From Rhizoctonia solani (taxonomy: Eukaryota; Basidiomycota; Agaricomycetes; Cantharellales; Ceratobasidiaceae), in the NCBI RefSeq assembly GCF_016906535.1, contig NC_057385.1, positions 3,162,001 to 3,226,000 on the forward strand: 64,000 bases of DNA. The letters are read 5' to 3'. The notes beneath the pieces are model-generated. The model had not been told where the DNA came from, did no database searches, and saw only the letters and a list, made by a program, of their open reading frames with translations. The position numbers and the translations under genes are program-made. Below, piece by piece: positions 11,771 through 24,221 of this stretch (position 1 is its first letter; each line of letters opens with the position of its first letter).

Positions 11771-12903
11771 ATGAACTCTAGTTACAAGATTTCGTTATTA
11801 TATTTTCATTTCGATGAGAAATCTTCCGTTCGGTTAGCAGAAACAATTAGACAAGTTGCTCATCAAACGACTCGCCGATTGATCGTTGTGCTAGTTTCTC
11901 CCGAATTTGATCACAGTCAACACGAACACCTGGCATCTAAATGGGACTGGATTCAGAACATACTTGTGCTCGCATACGTTCCTGCTGCTCATACCGCTCA
12001 AATTCGAGACGATCCACTCTTTAACACTGATGTCATATTGGTACTTGACGCCAATCAAGCGGCTAGGCACCTTTCTGGAGAGACGTGGGATGCTATATTT
12101 ACACTCGAAGGAGGTATGACGCTATTCCCACCTCACACCTGGTAAGTGGGTTGACGCTTTAATTAGTACCTGCTCCAAGGCTTGGTAAACGACTCTCACC
12201 AAATAGCAGCAATCTCAGCTGTGTCCGATCATCCGGATTCGCATACTAGCCCCTTGAAATTGGTGGTGAAGGAATGTAGCCAAAGGCATACCCGGTTTCG
12301 GCTCTTGGGGGAACCTTCGACTACTTGCATCCTGGGCACAAGATTCTTCTAAGCATGGCAGCCTGGATCACCACTTCCAAGCTTATTGCTGGCGTAACAG
12401 GCTAGTTTGCCCTCTTCGTGCCACTATCCGCCCCCGCTAACGGATCCGGTATATAGATGATGCTCTCCTAACCAAAAAGGCTAACAAACGATACATACAA
12501 TCAATATCCGAGCGAACGGCCAGCGTCCGGTCGTTTGTTCGAATGTTCAAGCCTTCGATTGAGTGTGACGCCGTTCCTATACAAGACGTATACGGCCCAA
12601 CTGGATGGGATCCCAATATCCAAGCCCTGGTTGTCAGTCGTGAGACTCTCGGTGGGCTTCATCAGGTTTGGTTGCAGACTTTTCATCAAGCGTGACAATG
12701 AATCTAACCCAAAACCGATCACAGTGGCTCAACTGCGCTCCGAGAAATCACTGCCCCCTCTGGATTTATTTGTCATTGATGTTATATCGTCCGGCTCCGT
12801 CCTGCTTCCAGAGCAAGACACGGCCGTTCTTCGAGAGTCCAAATTGAGCAGTACGAGCATTCGTGAATGGCTAGCTCACAGGGAAGAATTTCGGAAGAAA
12901 TGA
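11771..12903 (+). CDS. CAB4: Phosphopantetheine adenylyltransferase (eukaryotic PPAT, Cab4-like)
   Basis: Transfers AMP from ATP to 4'-phosphopantetheine, the next-to-last step of coenzyme A synthesis. The first exon (ATG at 11771, MNSSYKISLLYFHFDEKSS) is the variable N-terminal region of fungal PPATs. The nucleotidyltransferase core follows after introns: GGTFDYLHPGHKILLSMA near 12310-12360 carries the HPGH ATP-binding signature, PIQDVYGPTGWDPNIQALVV is near 12570-12640, and SSTSIREWL near 12850-12875 is the second conserved motif (the ISSTxIR type). Stop is TGA at 12901-12903. At the intron that follows ETLGGLHQ (donor near 12667, acceptor near 12730) the flanking exons are out of phase by one base; one more G in the GG at 12665-12666 would fix this. 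The gene shares a short divergent promoter with the BCL7-like gene. Confidence 0.85.
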
Positions 12904-13862
12904 ACGATTGAAGAGCGCTAAAATATCTATTCCTGGTCGGATATTGTGGGCCAGCCAATTATGTTTACTATTAACGATGAAGAATGAATTTCCCTAGACA
13001 TATACTTTACGGATGAATCAGCTTTTCGCCATGATTGTGAGCAGCGGTATTTATGTGGGAGCAAAATAAAGCTGGGGGTTGTATGCGTCATTAAACTGTA
13101 AATTCGTAACCTTTTTTTCGTGGGTGTACTCAGAGATTCTAGGTTTCGAACGTTCGCTTCCGAGGGGGTAGCGGTCCCTGTCTAATTATTAGAAGTTATT
13201 ACATGATTGGAATTTGTTCGCAGGAACTCGAAGCTTGACCGGAACAGGTAACAAAGCTTTAGATCAGATTCCTTCATTCTCCCTCGGCAATTCTTTTTGG
13301 TTTAATGCGTGGATGGGACAGAGACGGAGCGCTGGGAAGTTGGTGTGCCTTGGTGTGGAAACGGCACTGTCACACTTCCCCCTGATTTCGATGTATGGCG
13401 GACACCGATGGACCACCAGATTGGTTCAGAAGAATCGAGACAACAAGTGCAATCCAGATGTGTTTGTTCGACAAAGCCACTCGATCATTGATATTGCACA
13501 CCTAGGGGTCACTCTGATCAATCTTGAACAACGATCTCTGTGACTCACGACAGGTGATAGTGGATGGTAAACGCGGTGATACGGTTGCAGATGGTGATAG
13601 CTCAACCGACAATACTCGGATCTTGTTCTGTGGATAGCTGGGCGAAAAATCTTGCCCAAAAGCTAAATCTAGCCGACTCTGCAAGGTTTAAACATTCCAC
13701 CTAATTGATGGCGCAGAGGCATCGCCGTCACTCGGTCGAATAATTGCACTTGTTTGTTTGTCAATAATGACGAATTCGGCTACCGTATCGATTCCGCACT
13801 CCGCCATCAGATCACGAACTTCTCTGAACTACGCCAATTGACCATCTCCTCATATACTTGAA
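12904..13862. other. Intergenic, nothing recognised
   Basis: About 960 bases between two plus-strand genes. Short overlapping frames on both strands around 13214-13684 have no recognisable domain and no splice context. It presumably contains the promoter of the FAD oxidoreductase. Confidence 0.5.
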
Positions 13863-15766
13863 ATGGATGCATCTATACTCCCCGTAACTCTGAACTCTGA
13901 TAATGACGTTTTCAAGGCTTTCAATCAGTCGTCTCACTGCATATCGCCGCTGCCGGCTCAAAATCCGACCAAATCATTTTGGTTAGACTCGGAGGCCGCA
14001 GCGAACCCACTAGGACAAGTGGGAAGCACAGGCCCCCTATCTGAAGCGGCAGATATTGTAATTATTGGGTCGGGTATCACTGGGTGCAGCACGGCGTACC
14101 ATCTTTCACAACTCTTTCGAAAATCCGGGGAAGGGAAGAACCAGTCTGTTGTAATCTTAGAGGCGAGGGATTTCTGTAAGTCATTCGAAGCCGACGCCTA
14201 TAAACTGAAATTGAGCTTCAACCTTATAGGCTCCGGGGCTACTGGCAGGTGTTTCATAGAATAGCTTGGTAATGGTGGCTCATATCCGAAACTACTGCCA
14301 TAGGTCGAAACGGGGGTCACCTTACTGCTGCCACTATCCATGACTTTCAACGGAGGGTAGAGGCTTATGGTGTTGAAGAGGCTCTCAGGGCTGTCGCTTT
14401 AGAAAGGCACACAGTTACTTCGGTTCTTGAGTTTCTAGAGAAAGCCCCGGGAGCAGCGGAAGAAGTGGACCTTGTTCGAGGAGGACATGTCAGCTTATTA
14501 TTCACTCCCGCGGAAATCGAGGCTGCGCGTAATGATATTGAGGCAGCCACTAAGGCTGGTATGGACCTGACCGGGGTGGAATACCTCGAACCCAGCGTTA
14601 CAAAGCAACGGTTCCGAGTTGAGCTACCTGGTGTCTATAGTCCTGGCCATACATGGCCACTGAAGCTCGTGACAAAACTCTATCAATATGCCAAGGGAGA
14701 TAGCACAACCAAATCGTGGCTGAGCTCGGCCACCATTGGGTTCTCTAGAGACAGCTCATTCTCCTTAGACCTCTTTACTCATGCACCCGTTAACGCCATT
14801 GAAGCTATTTCAGAGGATTCTACGTATCGTTGGCTGGTAAAGACCGAACGAGGTAGCGTCAAGGCTCGCTATATTGTCCACGCCACCAATGGATACGCGT
14901 CACATCTCTTACCTCAACTCGCCGGCCCAAGCAAGGGCATAATCCCAACACGAGCACAATGCATGTCGGCCCGCGGATCCATCGAAGCGCATAAATGGCC
15001 AGTAGTTGGTTGGGGAGGTAATGAGGGGTATGAATACTGGTGAGTGACCAATATGTTTAACCTTCGTAGTGGAACTCACGCGTTATCTCATCTACAGGTT
15101 CGCCCGCCCTTCACACAACGCTGACGAGAAGGCTTTAGTCATTCTTGGCGGCGGAAGAGAGACCGCAGTACCAAATCACGAGTACAATATTGCTGATGAC
15201 TCGAGCGTCAACCCGGTTGTCTCCAAAAGTCTTCGTAAATTTCTGCCTCATCTATACCCTGGCGACTTTGAAGAGAGGGAACCTGAAATGGAATGGGTAA
15301 GTTTGACATATATTGGCATTTGCGGTAATTAATCCAGATTGTGGGTAGACTGGAATAATGGGATTCACTCAGTCCAGAGACCCTATGGTACGTCCAAAAC
15401 AGGGCACGACACATGGGTACACAGAGCACGACTAATCGCCTCCACAGGTTGGCCAAGTGTATACTGACACTAACAAACCATTGGTCGGACACTACATCGC
15501 GGCTGGTAAGTTCTAGCAAGGATTCGTGATGAGCATTAGCTGATTTCTCGCCAGGGTACTCCGGTCACGGTATGCCCAGAGCATTTGCTTGGTGAGTGCA
15601 TACCTCGGCGACCTTTGCAAAGTTACTAATTTCATGGATTAGTGCCGAAGTCGTAGCACAGATGATTCATGCAGATATATTGGGGAATGAATGGTCTCCA
15701 CCAGACTGGTTCCCTCGTCACCTTTTAACGAGAGTAGATGAAACACACAAATTGGGTATTAATTGA
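13863..15766 (+). CDS. FAD-dependent oxidoreductase, DAO (D-amino-acid/glycine oxidase) superfamily
   Basis: The ATG at 13863 starts MDASILPVTLNSDN. After about 65 residues comes the Rossmann FAD-binding motif IVIIGSGITGCSTAYHL (GxGxxG), then a short intron (from about 14175) and the second conserved segment SGATGRNGGHLT. The middle part (14465-15040) has VDLVRGGHVSLLFTPAEIEA and the YIVHATNGYAS segment typical of DAO-family dehydrogenases. The C-terminal exons read GQVYTDTNKPLVGHYIAAGY, SGHGMPRAF and a last exon ending HKLGIN with stop at 15764-15766; YSGHGM is the usual C-terminal FAD-contact motif. Such enzymes oxidise amine groups of amino acids or similar small molecules; the substrate cannot be read from sequence. 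I see no signal peptide, so it is probably cytosolic or peroxisomal. Confidence 0.85.
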
Positions 15767-16089
15767 GAGAGCTAGGGTAATTGATTAATCAAAATTGGAA
15801 CTAGATTGTAATGAGACACTGGATTGGTATTCAATCGCACGACTGGTTTACTATACGAGATTTTGTTGCCCCTGTCTAGACTACTTAGGATAATCTGATT
15901 GCCTCATACACATCATATACACACTGCACGCGAGTGTCTCGATTAATCCGGTTGGACGTACACAACATAATAAATGACATTTAGCTATTTGGTGTCGGTG
16001 GGGTGATATGAGGGTTAAGATACATGGATCGCTCGTGCAATAAGGAAGGTAGTCTATCATCGAAACAGGGTACCCTCTGGCGAGCACGC
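15767..16089. other. Convergent 3' ends
   Basis: About 320 bases between the stops of the oxidoreductase (+) and SKP1 (-). It should hold both 3' UTRs. Nothing else seen. Confidence 0.5.
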
Positions 16090-16838
16090 TCAGCGGTCCT
16101 CGGCCCATTCCTATGGGGCAATCAGACAAAGCCCTACTTTCAGCCAAGATTTTACTCACGTTTTCCTTCTTGATTTGTGCCTTGAGAAAGATTATCAGTT
16201 TTAAGCCGCGGAATATTATGATATATCACCGTACCTCTTCCTCTGGAGTGAAGTCGTTTACAATATTGAAAAGTTTGCGAATCTCCTCAGGCGTCTTGCC
16301 CTTGATCATGTTTGCTACAGTCTTGCATCCGACATCACTGTCCAAAATGATTTAGTAAGATCGCTTTAATCAACGCGCATTGATTCGCACAGGAGGGCTT
16401 TGATGTCGAGGTAGTTGGCCGCCAAAATGATTTCAAATAGCATTTCCTGGTCTACCTGGATGAACTTCTGGTCCCATTCGCCAATCTCACTGACTTGACG
16501 CTTGCGTGGATCATCGGCATTGTTGTCGGTTTCTGCGGTGGGCAGAGGCTCTGCACGATGGTGTTCGCAGTACTCAAGAACCTGGTAAAGTATCTAAGTG
16601 ATCAATGTAATCGAGACGATTGCGCGCTTACCTTCTTCAGTACGCTCGAAGACACGTTTGGCAGAGGAATGGGCTGGTCTGACTCGCCAACATCTGGTGT
16701 AGAAAAGTAAGCGAATTAGACGGATTACGCGCCACGAATAAATTAACCCTCTAGCATGTTCTTGATAAGGACACTGCGCTCAGCGACATCCTTGTCAACG
16801 TTAAATTGCTCGTTATCCGATGTGACGAGAACAACCAT
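16090..16838 (-). CDS. skp1: SKP1, SCF ubiquitin ligase adaptor
   Basis: Links F-box proteins to cullin-1 in SCF ubiquitin ligases; also found in other F-box complexes. The ATG at 16836-16838 gives [20 protein letters not shown], the usual SKP1 start (BTB/POZ fold). Later exons read [20 protein letters not shown], then [20 protein letters not shown] followed by [10 protein letters not shown], and after another intron [20 protein letters not shown] and [16 protein letters not shown] final tiny exon after the intron at about 16111-16158 gives EWAEDR and stop at 16090-16092, the conserved F-box-contacting C-terminus. The whole protein is near the usual 160-170 residues. All signature parts are present, with no frame problem seen. 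Confidence 0.95.
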
Positions 16839-17415
16839 GGTCCTAGAAAAATCGCTAGAGGATAGAGAGTGGTTGTGGTAATGGGGAACTCAGGGAACTC
16901 CAAGAACGAAGGCGAGACAGTCAGGGCTTCGTTACGTAATTAATGTGCCCGTGGCAATGAGGGCGTAATGTTTGGGGTTTGATTCAGTGTTGATTCGCGC
17001 ATGCATGCATGCATGCATACACCCAGCCTTTTGCTACGTTAATTGATCGGTTTCGAGAATACGTGGTTATATACTATGAGAAGCGTTAGATCACTTTGAT
17101 TGCCATAAATATGGGCAGGCGCATGGCAGTGCATTATCCACAATGGCGATCAAATACACTCGCACCAGGGCAATAACATACAAAAATATACCTATATATT
17201 TTCAGTATTCTTAGGATTCAAGGTTGCCGAAGATGCTTTCTGGATATATAGAGCTCATGATATGATGCGCTAGCTGTAATTGAGTGCTGAGTGCTTATCA
17301 TAGTTTATGAGTAGCACACATTCATCTCCGAGCGTGTATGTAATTCAAAATGCGATCACGGTACGTTGAACTCCACAACAACACGCAAGGTACCACCGAT
17401 ATTCGACACTACTCC
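16839..17415. other. Intergenic: SKP1 promoter and WD40 gene 3' side
   Basis: About 580 bases. Apart from a short (ATGC)n microsatellite near 16997-17019, I see no structure. Confidence 0.5.
16997..17019. repeat. (ATGC)n microsatellite
   Basis: A run of five GCAT/ATGC units (self-complementary tetranucleotide) in the upstream region of SKP1. Being its own reverse complement, it could form a small hairpin; no function is implied. Confidence 0.8.
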
Positions 17416-18933
17416 CTATAATTCCGTGTTGCTCTTCAATGGGCGCTTCCAAATCTCTATGCACCCACGACCGGTGGATGTGAGACCGCCAATAGCAATA
17501 TGAAGAACATGCTCAGGAGTTTCAAACACAGCAAGGGATTCAACCTTGTCAACCTTAGTTGTCCTGGTTTCCCAAAGAGTTTCTATGTCCGTATGACTGA
17601 GGACGTGTGATCTTTTTTGAGGCTCAGGAAGCCGGAGGTGCTTGACCTGCCCAAGTAAAGTCACGCTCATGAGTTCAGAAGAACCTACCCAAGCGCTGCA
17701 TAAACAAAGAACATGGTTAGCCAATGATTGAATTGTAATAACGTTAGAAACCTACACGCCTATAACCGGCCCTTCGGCAATGTGATATTGCGAGACCATG
17801 TCTGCACTCAGTCCATTCCATTTGCGTCGGTTTGGCCTGTCCCTTCGCCCCCTTTCACCCCCTCTTCCGACAAGGACATTTCCGTCGGCAGTACCCGCAG
17901 TAAACACTCCGTTGGAATTTATTGTGACTGAGTAAAGAAATGGAGGAGCGAGCGAAACAGGTGCGCCCCTACTTGATGTATGTGTGGCTAGATGGAGTCA
18001 CCGAGTGTGAATTTTCACCTAATCGCTATGCAATCTACCTGAACTCACATATATCCAGCCGGGAAAGTACCGAGCCGGTAGATATATCAAAGTGAAGGAG
18101 ATGGGAGTCGTATCCCCCGGAAACAACTGAATGGAACCATTACCCACGACATAAGTTGATCTTCAACTGTCTCCGTTCCGGTGCTCACTTGCTTTCTTTT
18201 GGTCTGATAGGGACGAAGGTAACGGTGCCACATATCTAACAGAGGATAAGCAGCACCGTCGCCGGAGCAATCAATCACGAGTAGCGTATATTGGTGGCAG
18301 CAACTCACGCTCGAATGCATCGCCTTCATCACCCTACGCTTTTTGGTTTGGATATCATATACCCCGACAGCCCCCGAATCACAGGAGTAAACAATCATGT
18401 CTTTGGATACTCCAATCTTCTGAGGGTTCAGTAGTATCAGTGATGTGATGCAGCTACTTACTTGATTCAAAACGTTATCCTCAGCATCATTGCCCTCAAT
18501 GAGAGTGACAACCTCTTCAGCCTCCTGGCTTCCAATCAGCAACTTGTCAGAAGTCAAGTCGAACAGCAATATTTGCTTTCCGCTCGCAACCCAGGCCTTC
18601 CCAGCCGCCACCGGTGGCAACTTGCTGGGCTGGCAGCATATACTGCTAACTTCGTCAGGAAGACCGTTGATGGCTTTGCATAAGGCCCTTTGTGCGCTCG
18701 GCGAAAGATCATAGACCCTGAGTGTGCCGTCCTCTGGAGGTCGGATAAGTCATTCAGAGTTACACAAACATTGTTCTAGACTCACCGCCCCCTGCCAATA
18801 GCAATCCTGTCTCTGTGAAGGTCAGTGCGGTGAAGCCCCGGGGTGCCTCAAACGAGATGTCACTCCCATATTCTGTTGCCTGCTCTGGTTAATATTATGC
18901 GTACTTCTGCGAACTAAATATACATACTGACAT
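17416..18933 (-). CDS. WD40 repeat protein, WDR53-like
   Basis: The proposed start is ATG at 18931-18933; splicing after ATGTCA to GCAACAGAA gives MSATEYGSDISFEAPRGFTA. WD-type blades follow: EDGTLRVYDL, KAWVASGKQILLFDL, KDMIVYSCDSGAVGVYDI, GGYDSHLLHFDISTGSVLS and, at the end, HVLHIAIGGLTSTGRGCIEI. Stop is at 17416-17418. The layout (one propeller, VYSCDSGAVGVYDI followed by GGYDSxLLxFD) resembles animal WDR53, a poorly studied DDB1-binding WD protein; that link is an inference from pattern. At least six short introns. It is divergent from the glutamine synthetase gene, with about 270 bp between the starts. It could also be another small beta-propeller protein. Confidence 0.65.
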
Positions 18934-19204
18934 GCTTGTTTTTCCGCCTGGCAGCCCTGTGTGGTAATGTTTACTCAATTTTGTTGCGAAACAAACTTGG
19001 TGTGGTGGAAATTTCTGTCCAAATAGACACATACAACCAATATACCCCTGCTAGATAAAAGCGGAAATTGGTTTTAACGATTTGTCATGACATATGGTGC
19101 ATTTCAGAGTTGCTGGGGCTTATCACCCGACTATACGCTCCGACCCACGACGGTCTACCAATACCTTAGCGCGCTGTCTTTGAATATCCACGGGATCTAC
19201 TATA

Positions 19205-21400
19205 ATGACAACTACAGAACGAGCCCCGAAATCCGTTGAAGATCTTCACAACTTGTTACAGAACGATACCAAGGTCAAGGTTGCTGGTCTGTAGATGTTG
19301 GCCCTAGAAACATGTTGTATTGTGCTGATACACCCACAGGTATCGATGGTAAGAGATTAAGTATACTGCTGTTCTGTTTGTTCAGTCGCTCTCTTGTCAG
19401 TCGATGGGATCTTGCGCGGCAAGTTTATGGTGAGCAGGGCCGAGTAGACAATTGAGAATCTTGTCTCAAGCTATTCCATATATAGTCCAAGGATAAGTTT
19501 CTCAGCGCCGTAAAGGGGGAAGGGTTTGGCTTCTGTAGTGTAATTTTGTGAGTATAGCTATTTTTCTCCCGAATAGAAGTGTCCAATCGATGAAATCTGG
19601 CTAGTGGTTGGGACATGCATGATCTGGTCTACCCAAATGAATTACTAGTCTCCAATCGTGCCAATGGATACCGGGATATACTCGCACATATTGACTTATC
19701 AACCTATCGCCGTATCTCCTGGGAAGCCAATGTTCCGTTCTTTCTCCTCTCGTTTCTTGACCCTGAGACTCATGAGCCGATTCCCGTTTGTCCACGAGGG
19801 ACTTTGACCAAGGCGATCAAGTCAGCAGAGGGCTTTGGATGGGAACCTGTTGCAGGCGTAGAGTATGAATACTTTCAGTTCAAAGGTATAAGGTCCGCCT
19901 AGATAGCCGCTGATGTATCACTGATCTTGCATGGCAGAAACACCTCAGACTGTGGCAGAGAAAAGGTTCACGAATTTGTCATCTCTAACGTCTGGGAGTA
20001 GGTCAATCTCGCGTGCGCTTTTTGTACCAATACTGAACTGAGTCGCCAGTGCATGGATACTCTCTTACGAACACAACTTAACCAAGAATACTTTCACGAT
20101 CTGTTCGATGAAAGTAAGAAGTTTGGTATCGAGATTGAGGGTCATCGTAAGTATCTACTATCACTCAACCAATGAGCCACCATTTATGCGCTATGTAGAC
20201 ACCGAAACTGGGCCAGGTAAGACAGCGATCAAATCATGTGTATGGTATTCTCGATTTAATTACTATGATGTCAGGCGTGTATGAGACCGCGCTCGCTTAC
20301 ACTTCTGCGTTACGGATGGCCGATAATGCGACACTATTCAAGTTTGTGGCAAAAAGTATCGGTATGAAGCGGGGGGTTATTCCTTCTTTCATGGCGAAGC
20401 CTTGGGCAAATGTGAGTTCCTCCGTATCTTACTAAACATATGTTCCTCAAAGTATCGGGCACATAGCTTCCAGGATGCAGCGGGTTCGTCAGTATCCATG
20501 CGGGGGTTAATAGCCTCTCACTATTATCTTTTTTAGTCATATACACGTATCCCTTCGCGATAAAAACGGGAAAAACGTATTCGCGATTTCTGATGCAGAT
20601 AAGCAGAAGGGCGAACAGATGCTCAATCACAAGATACGCGCTTTATGAGTCAAGAAGGCGAGTGGTTCTTGGCCGGTGTTCTGGATGGATTGGTGGACAG
20701 TAAGTATTGTTATAGATTGTAAGTATGCTAGAGGTGCTCATCAGTCATATAGTCGTCCCGTTGGCAAGTGTTATGCTTGCGGCATACGGGCTCTGGGGTT
20801 AACTTTCGCGCAGCTCGTACCAACGATTAATGGCTACAAGCGGCTTGTAGGAGGAGAGGTACGTCCCCAATCAAGCTTTACTTCACTAATCTTACACATG
20901 TCTTATCACACCAGTCGTTCTGGGCGCCAAACGCGGTGACTTACGGATACGACTCGCGCGCAGCTTCGATCCGGATCATATCGCCGCCATCCGTTCCGCC
21001 CTCTGCTACACGACTGGAAATACGAGTTCCGGGCGCAGACATGCAACCTCACTTTGCTCTTGCTTCAATCTTCCGCCTAGGGCTGCGCGGGATTGAGAAG
21101 AAGGTACAGCTACCAGGCCCTCCAATCTCGGTGCTTCAACGTGAAAATAAAGCACCCATCCGCTTGGCTATGAGTTTGGAAGAGGGAACAAAGAAACTTC
21201 TAGCTGAGAATAGCATTGCAAGGGAAGTCTTGGGCGATGATTTCGTTGATCACTACGGAGGGACCCGTTCGCACGAAGTGAAACTCTGGAACGAGGCGGT
21301 CACCAACTGGGAGGGTGAGTCTTATGCGTATATGAAATTTCTTCGAACCTTTCTTAATGTTACTCTTCTTGAAGTTGAGCGATACCTTGAGCTTGCTTAG
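19205..21400 (+). CDS. Glutamine synthetase, FluG/type-I-like
   Basis: Start ATG at 19205 (MTTTERAPKSVEDLHNLLQN). The N-terminal beta-grasp is followed by DGILRGKFMSKDKFLSAVKG and FGWDMHDLVYPNELLVSNRA. The catalytic part has GVEYEYFQFK (metal-binding Glu pair), EIEGHHTETGPGVYE, SGHIHVSLRDKNG (ATP/metal His), VPTINGYKRLVGGE and a late IRIISPPS segment with an Arg for the nucleotide. Stop TAG is at 21398-21400. It belongs to the GS-I-like group that in fungi includes FluG and other gamma-glutamyl-ligase relatives, not the short eukaryotic GS-II. It may therefore ligate glutamate to an amine other than ammonia. About nine short introns. Near 20631-20640 one base is missing between MLNHK and RFMSQEGEWFLAG. 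Confidence 0.85.
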
Positions 21401-22943
21401 GTTTGATGAATAATTTAAGGGCATGTAGCTGCACAAGGGGACTTCAAACTTATTGCGTATCTAGTTATGAAATGAAAATTAAACAAATCGAACAATTTAT
21501 GAAGCCTTTGCTTGACTGGCTGCGTTTGAAGTGCTCAACTCAACTAGCCCAAAATAACGGCTTCGACCATGCGCTATTTCATCTCTAGGGAGTTTTTCGC
21601 CGCGTTCCTGCACAATCCCCACATATCTTCGCTGTCCTCGGCTCGTCGGATTCGGGAGCGTGTAGTATCGCACATATCCAGGCGCCAGTGCAAACAATGT
21701 ATGGTCTTTTCCTATGCCAACCTATCAATAGCGTCAGTTGTTGTGGTACAAGATATCTTAAGGATGATACACACATGCTGGCCAGGATGGAATTGAGTAC
21801 CTCGTTGACGAACAAGGATGTTTCCAGCTTTCACAACTTGATCTTTGCGCCAATTGAGGCCCTTGAGCTTATTCCAAACTGAGCTATCCTACCTGAAAAT
21901 TTCTTTATTCCAAGGCGCTGGCCGGGCGATTTACCATGATTTTTCGTTGTCCCTCCTGCTTTCTTGGTAGCAGTTCGAACCTGAACTATGTCACCTCAAC
22001 AAAGGACAAGATCGATCAAACAATACAAGCATACAAGATGTTGAATTCACTGCTCTCGGAATCCATCGGGTCGCCTGTTGCCGCAGGGAGGACAGAGAAC
22101 TGAGACCAGCAAGGATCGACGGCATGGTGGAATGATTGATCTCGGTACTCACGTGACCTGCCCGAGAATCGCATATCGTGTGCGTACAGTATAGCCACTT
22201 GGTGAAATGTGCCCAAGCCCCCTCATACGAGCCAGCTTCTCGATGGAAAGCAGACCACTCTTCTTTGAAATATTTTATTGTACAACACCTGTTTATTATT
22301 TGATCACTTGTACAACTCAGTTTAAGATTGTGGGATTTTAGACACACTGCAACTCAAATGTAGACTTCGCACCTCTACAAATGCGATGACACGATGAAGA
22401 CAAGGAACCCTCTCTTTATAATTCATACGAGTCATCTTACTTATCTCTACCTTATACCACCAATCGCTCCTGGTACCAAGTCTGTGCCCCTGTTTCTGAT
22501 TAAAACTTAAGCCCCGGCCGACTCCAAACACTACAGAACCTGGTGGATTGGTACGAGATTGCATTGATAAAACAATTGCTCTATGCATTTCAATTGTATT
22601 CTCTACAAGTGAGTTCCCACCGTGTGTCAGTTCGCTACGCTTAGCGAACAAGGGGGGGCCTTCTCGACATGGTAATCCTCGGATCTTTGCTAGAGAGATC
22701 ACACCTTCTGTTCATCGTGGGTCTGGGCGTTCCTAAATAGGTTGTTGCACACGCGTGTACTTTGGGAATCTACTTCCTATTAGGTCCGTTGCGTACGGGT
22801 TATATCCCAGGGTTACTTATTAGTCTTCTAGCTGCCCCCTTCTTCATCGGCAATGCTAGGCCAGTCTACATACTTTTTTTCTGAACGACTTCGAATGAAA
22901 CTACTCGATGCACCTGATAACGTAGAGTGTTTGTTGGAGTCCA
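21401..22943. other. Intergenic, about 1.5 kb, nothing recognised
   Basis: Open frames on both strands (for example 21991-22347 and 22322-22702 on minus) show no domain, no conserved composition and no consistent splice sites. I found no repeat or RNA gene. Confidence 0.45.
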
Positions 22944-23982
22944 ATGGTTATGCTTTGGCCCCCAGAAGAGGATAATCGACCAGTGAGTACCAGCTACGCT
23001 TCATATCATGCTTATGTTCAACCTATTTCTCAGAGGGGACATGTGCTTTATGCGACGAAACGTTCAGATGGTACTTCTTTAGTAGTTAAATGCACGAGAA
23101 AGGGCGACTCAGAATCTCGCATGATGACGTACTTTTACTACTTGAGGAGACAGGGCACAAACTTACCAATAACCGGTAAATACATCGCCTGCTGTCACCC
23201 ATGTTTACCTCAAGGCTCAAAAAATTGCTTTGCAGATATCATGGATATCATCGAAGATGCGAAAAGCAATACAATACTCCTTGTACTTAAGCATTGGGGG
23301 CGCAGTCTTGCCGAATTAGGACGGCTTAGTCCCCCAGATTTCTTTCATATCTTGCGACAATGCTTCAAGGTAAGCAAGCTAAGATCCAATCGATATAAAT
23401 CTCCAAGGCCCATATATAGGACCTGGGGACGGTGGGCCAATATCTAAATGTAGCGCTAATACTCAACATTAACAGGCAGTTTCTGTTCTTCACGCAATGG
23501 GAATAGCCCATCTTGATATATCATGCTACAACTTCCTCTGCAACTCAAAAAAACAAGTTGCGATAATAGATTTCGAAGCATCGCGATACTTCAACGAAAG
23601 TGAAACCGTCCGTTCAAAATGTCACCCCCAACTCAATTCCCACTCTATATACCCGTGTCGCACAACCGAAATACCGCCAGAATTTCGAGCGGAAGATGCA
23701 TACCAGCGACGGCATTGCGCATACAAGTTGGATATTTTTGCCCTCGGGGTACTGGTCTTGCGGTTTGCCAAGGTATGAATAGTATGTATCATAACGCCAG
23801 CATATATTCATTTGACCGGGTTTTAGTCCTCCGGGTTTGATTGTCCTCGGTTGGTTCTATTGGCAGAGCCATTAGTGGCGTGCGATCCAATGAGGCGGCC
23901 CACCGCTGGGGAAGCATTAATCTGGTTCCACAAGTGGTGTGAACGAGTTGGTGTTGTCTTACCCGGTTGCGGGCTTGACTAG
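22944..23982 (+). CDS. Atypical protein kinase-like protein (FunK1-type relative)
   Basis: The frame from ATG 22944 reads LWPPEEDNRPVSTSY, then LYATKRSDGTSLVVKCTRKG with the likely ATP-site Lys (VVKC). The catalytic-loop equivalent after the first intron is HLDISCYNFLCN, where HLD replaces HRD but the Asp and Asn are kept. The magnesium-loop is IDFEASR, with DFE in place of DFG. After PCRTTEIPPEFRAED and LDIFALGVLVLRFAK, a second intron leads to the end, LVACDPMRRPTAGEAL (subdomain XI), with stop TAG at 23980-23982. Agaricomycetes carry many kinases of this kind of unknown role. An in-phase start at 22894 (MKLLDAPDN...) would be more usual for the family but is one base out of frame with LWPPEE. 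Whether it is active is open because of the DFE change. Confidence 0.65.
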
Positions 23983-24221
23983 TTCGAGCCTACATGCAGA
24001 TCTCAATCTATATGTTTAACCCTACACCTATTCAAACTAATCTTATCTAATTCATATACACAAAAGCCACTGGCCTTGTGTGTGCATCTATCAGAACCCA
24101 AAGAGAGTGTGTAGCAATACAGTATATGTAGATGAAGATAACCCAGACTTCCAGCGTGCCACAGACAACGAGCGGGGTTTATCAAGGATCACAAGACACC
24201 AGATCTTGATGTTTGGAGAAT

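Noticed and set aside
23950..23995. tRNA-like B box (GTTCGAGCC) near the kinase stop
   Set aside because: No matching A box or cloverleaf could be drawn upstream; it is inside the coding end of the kinase.
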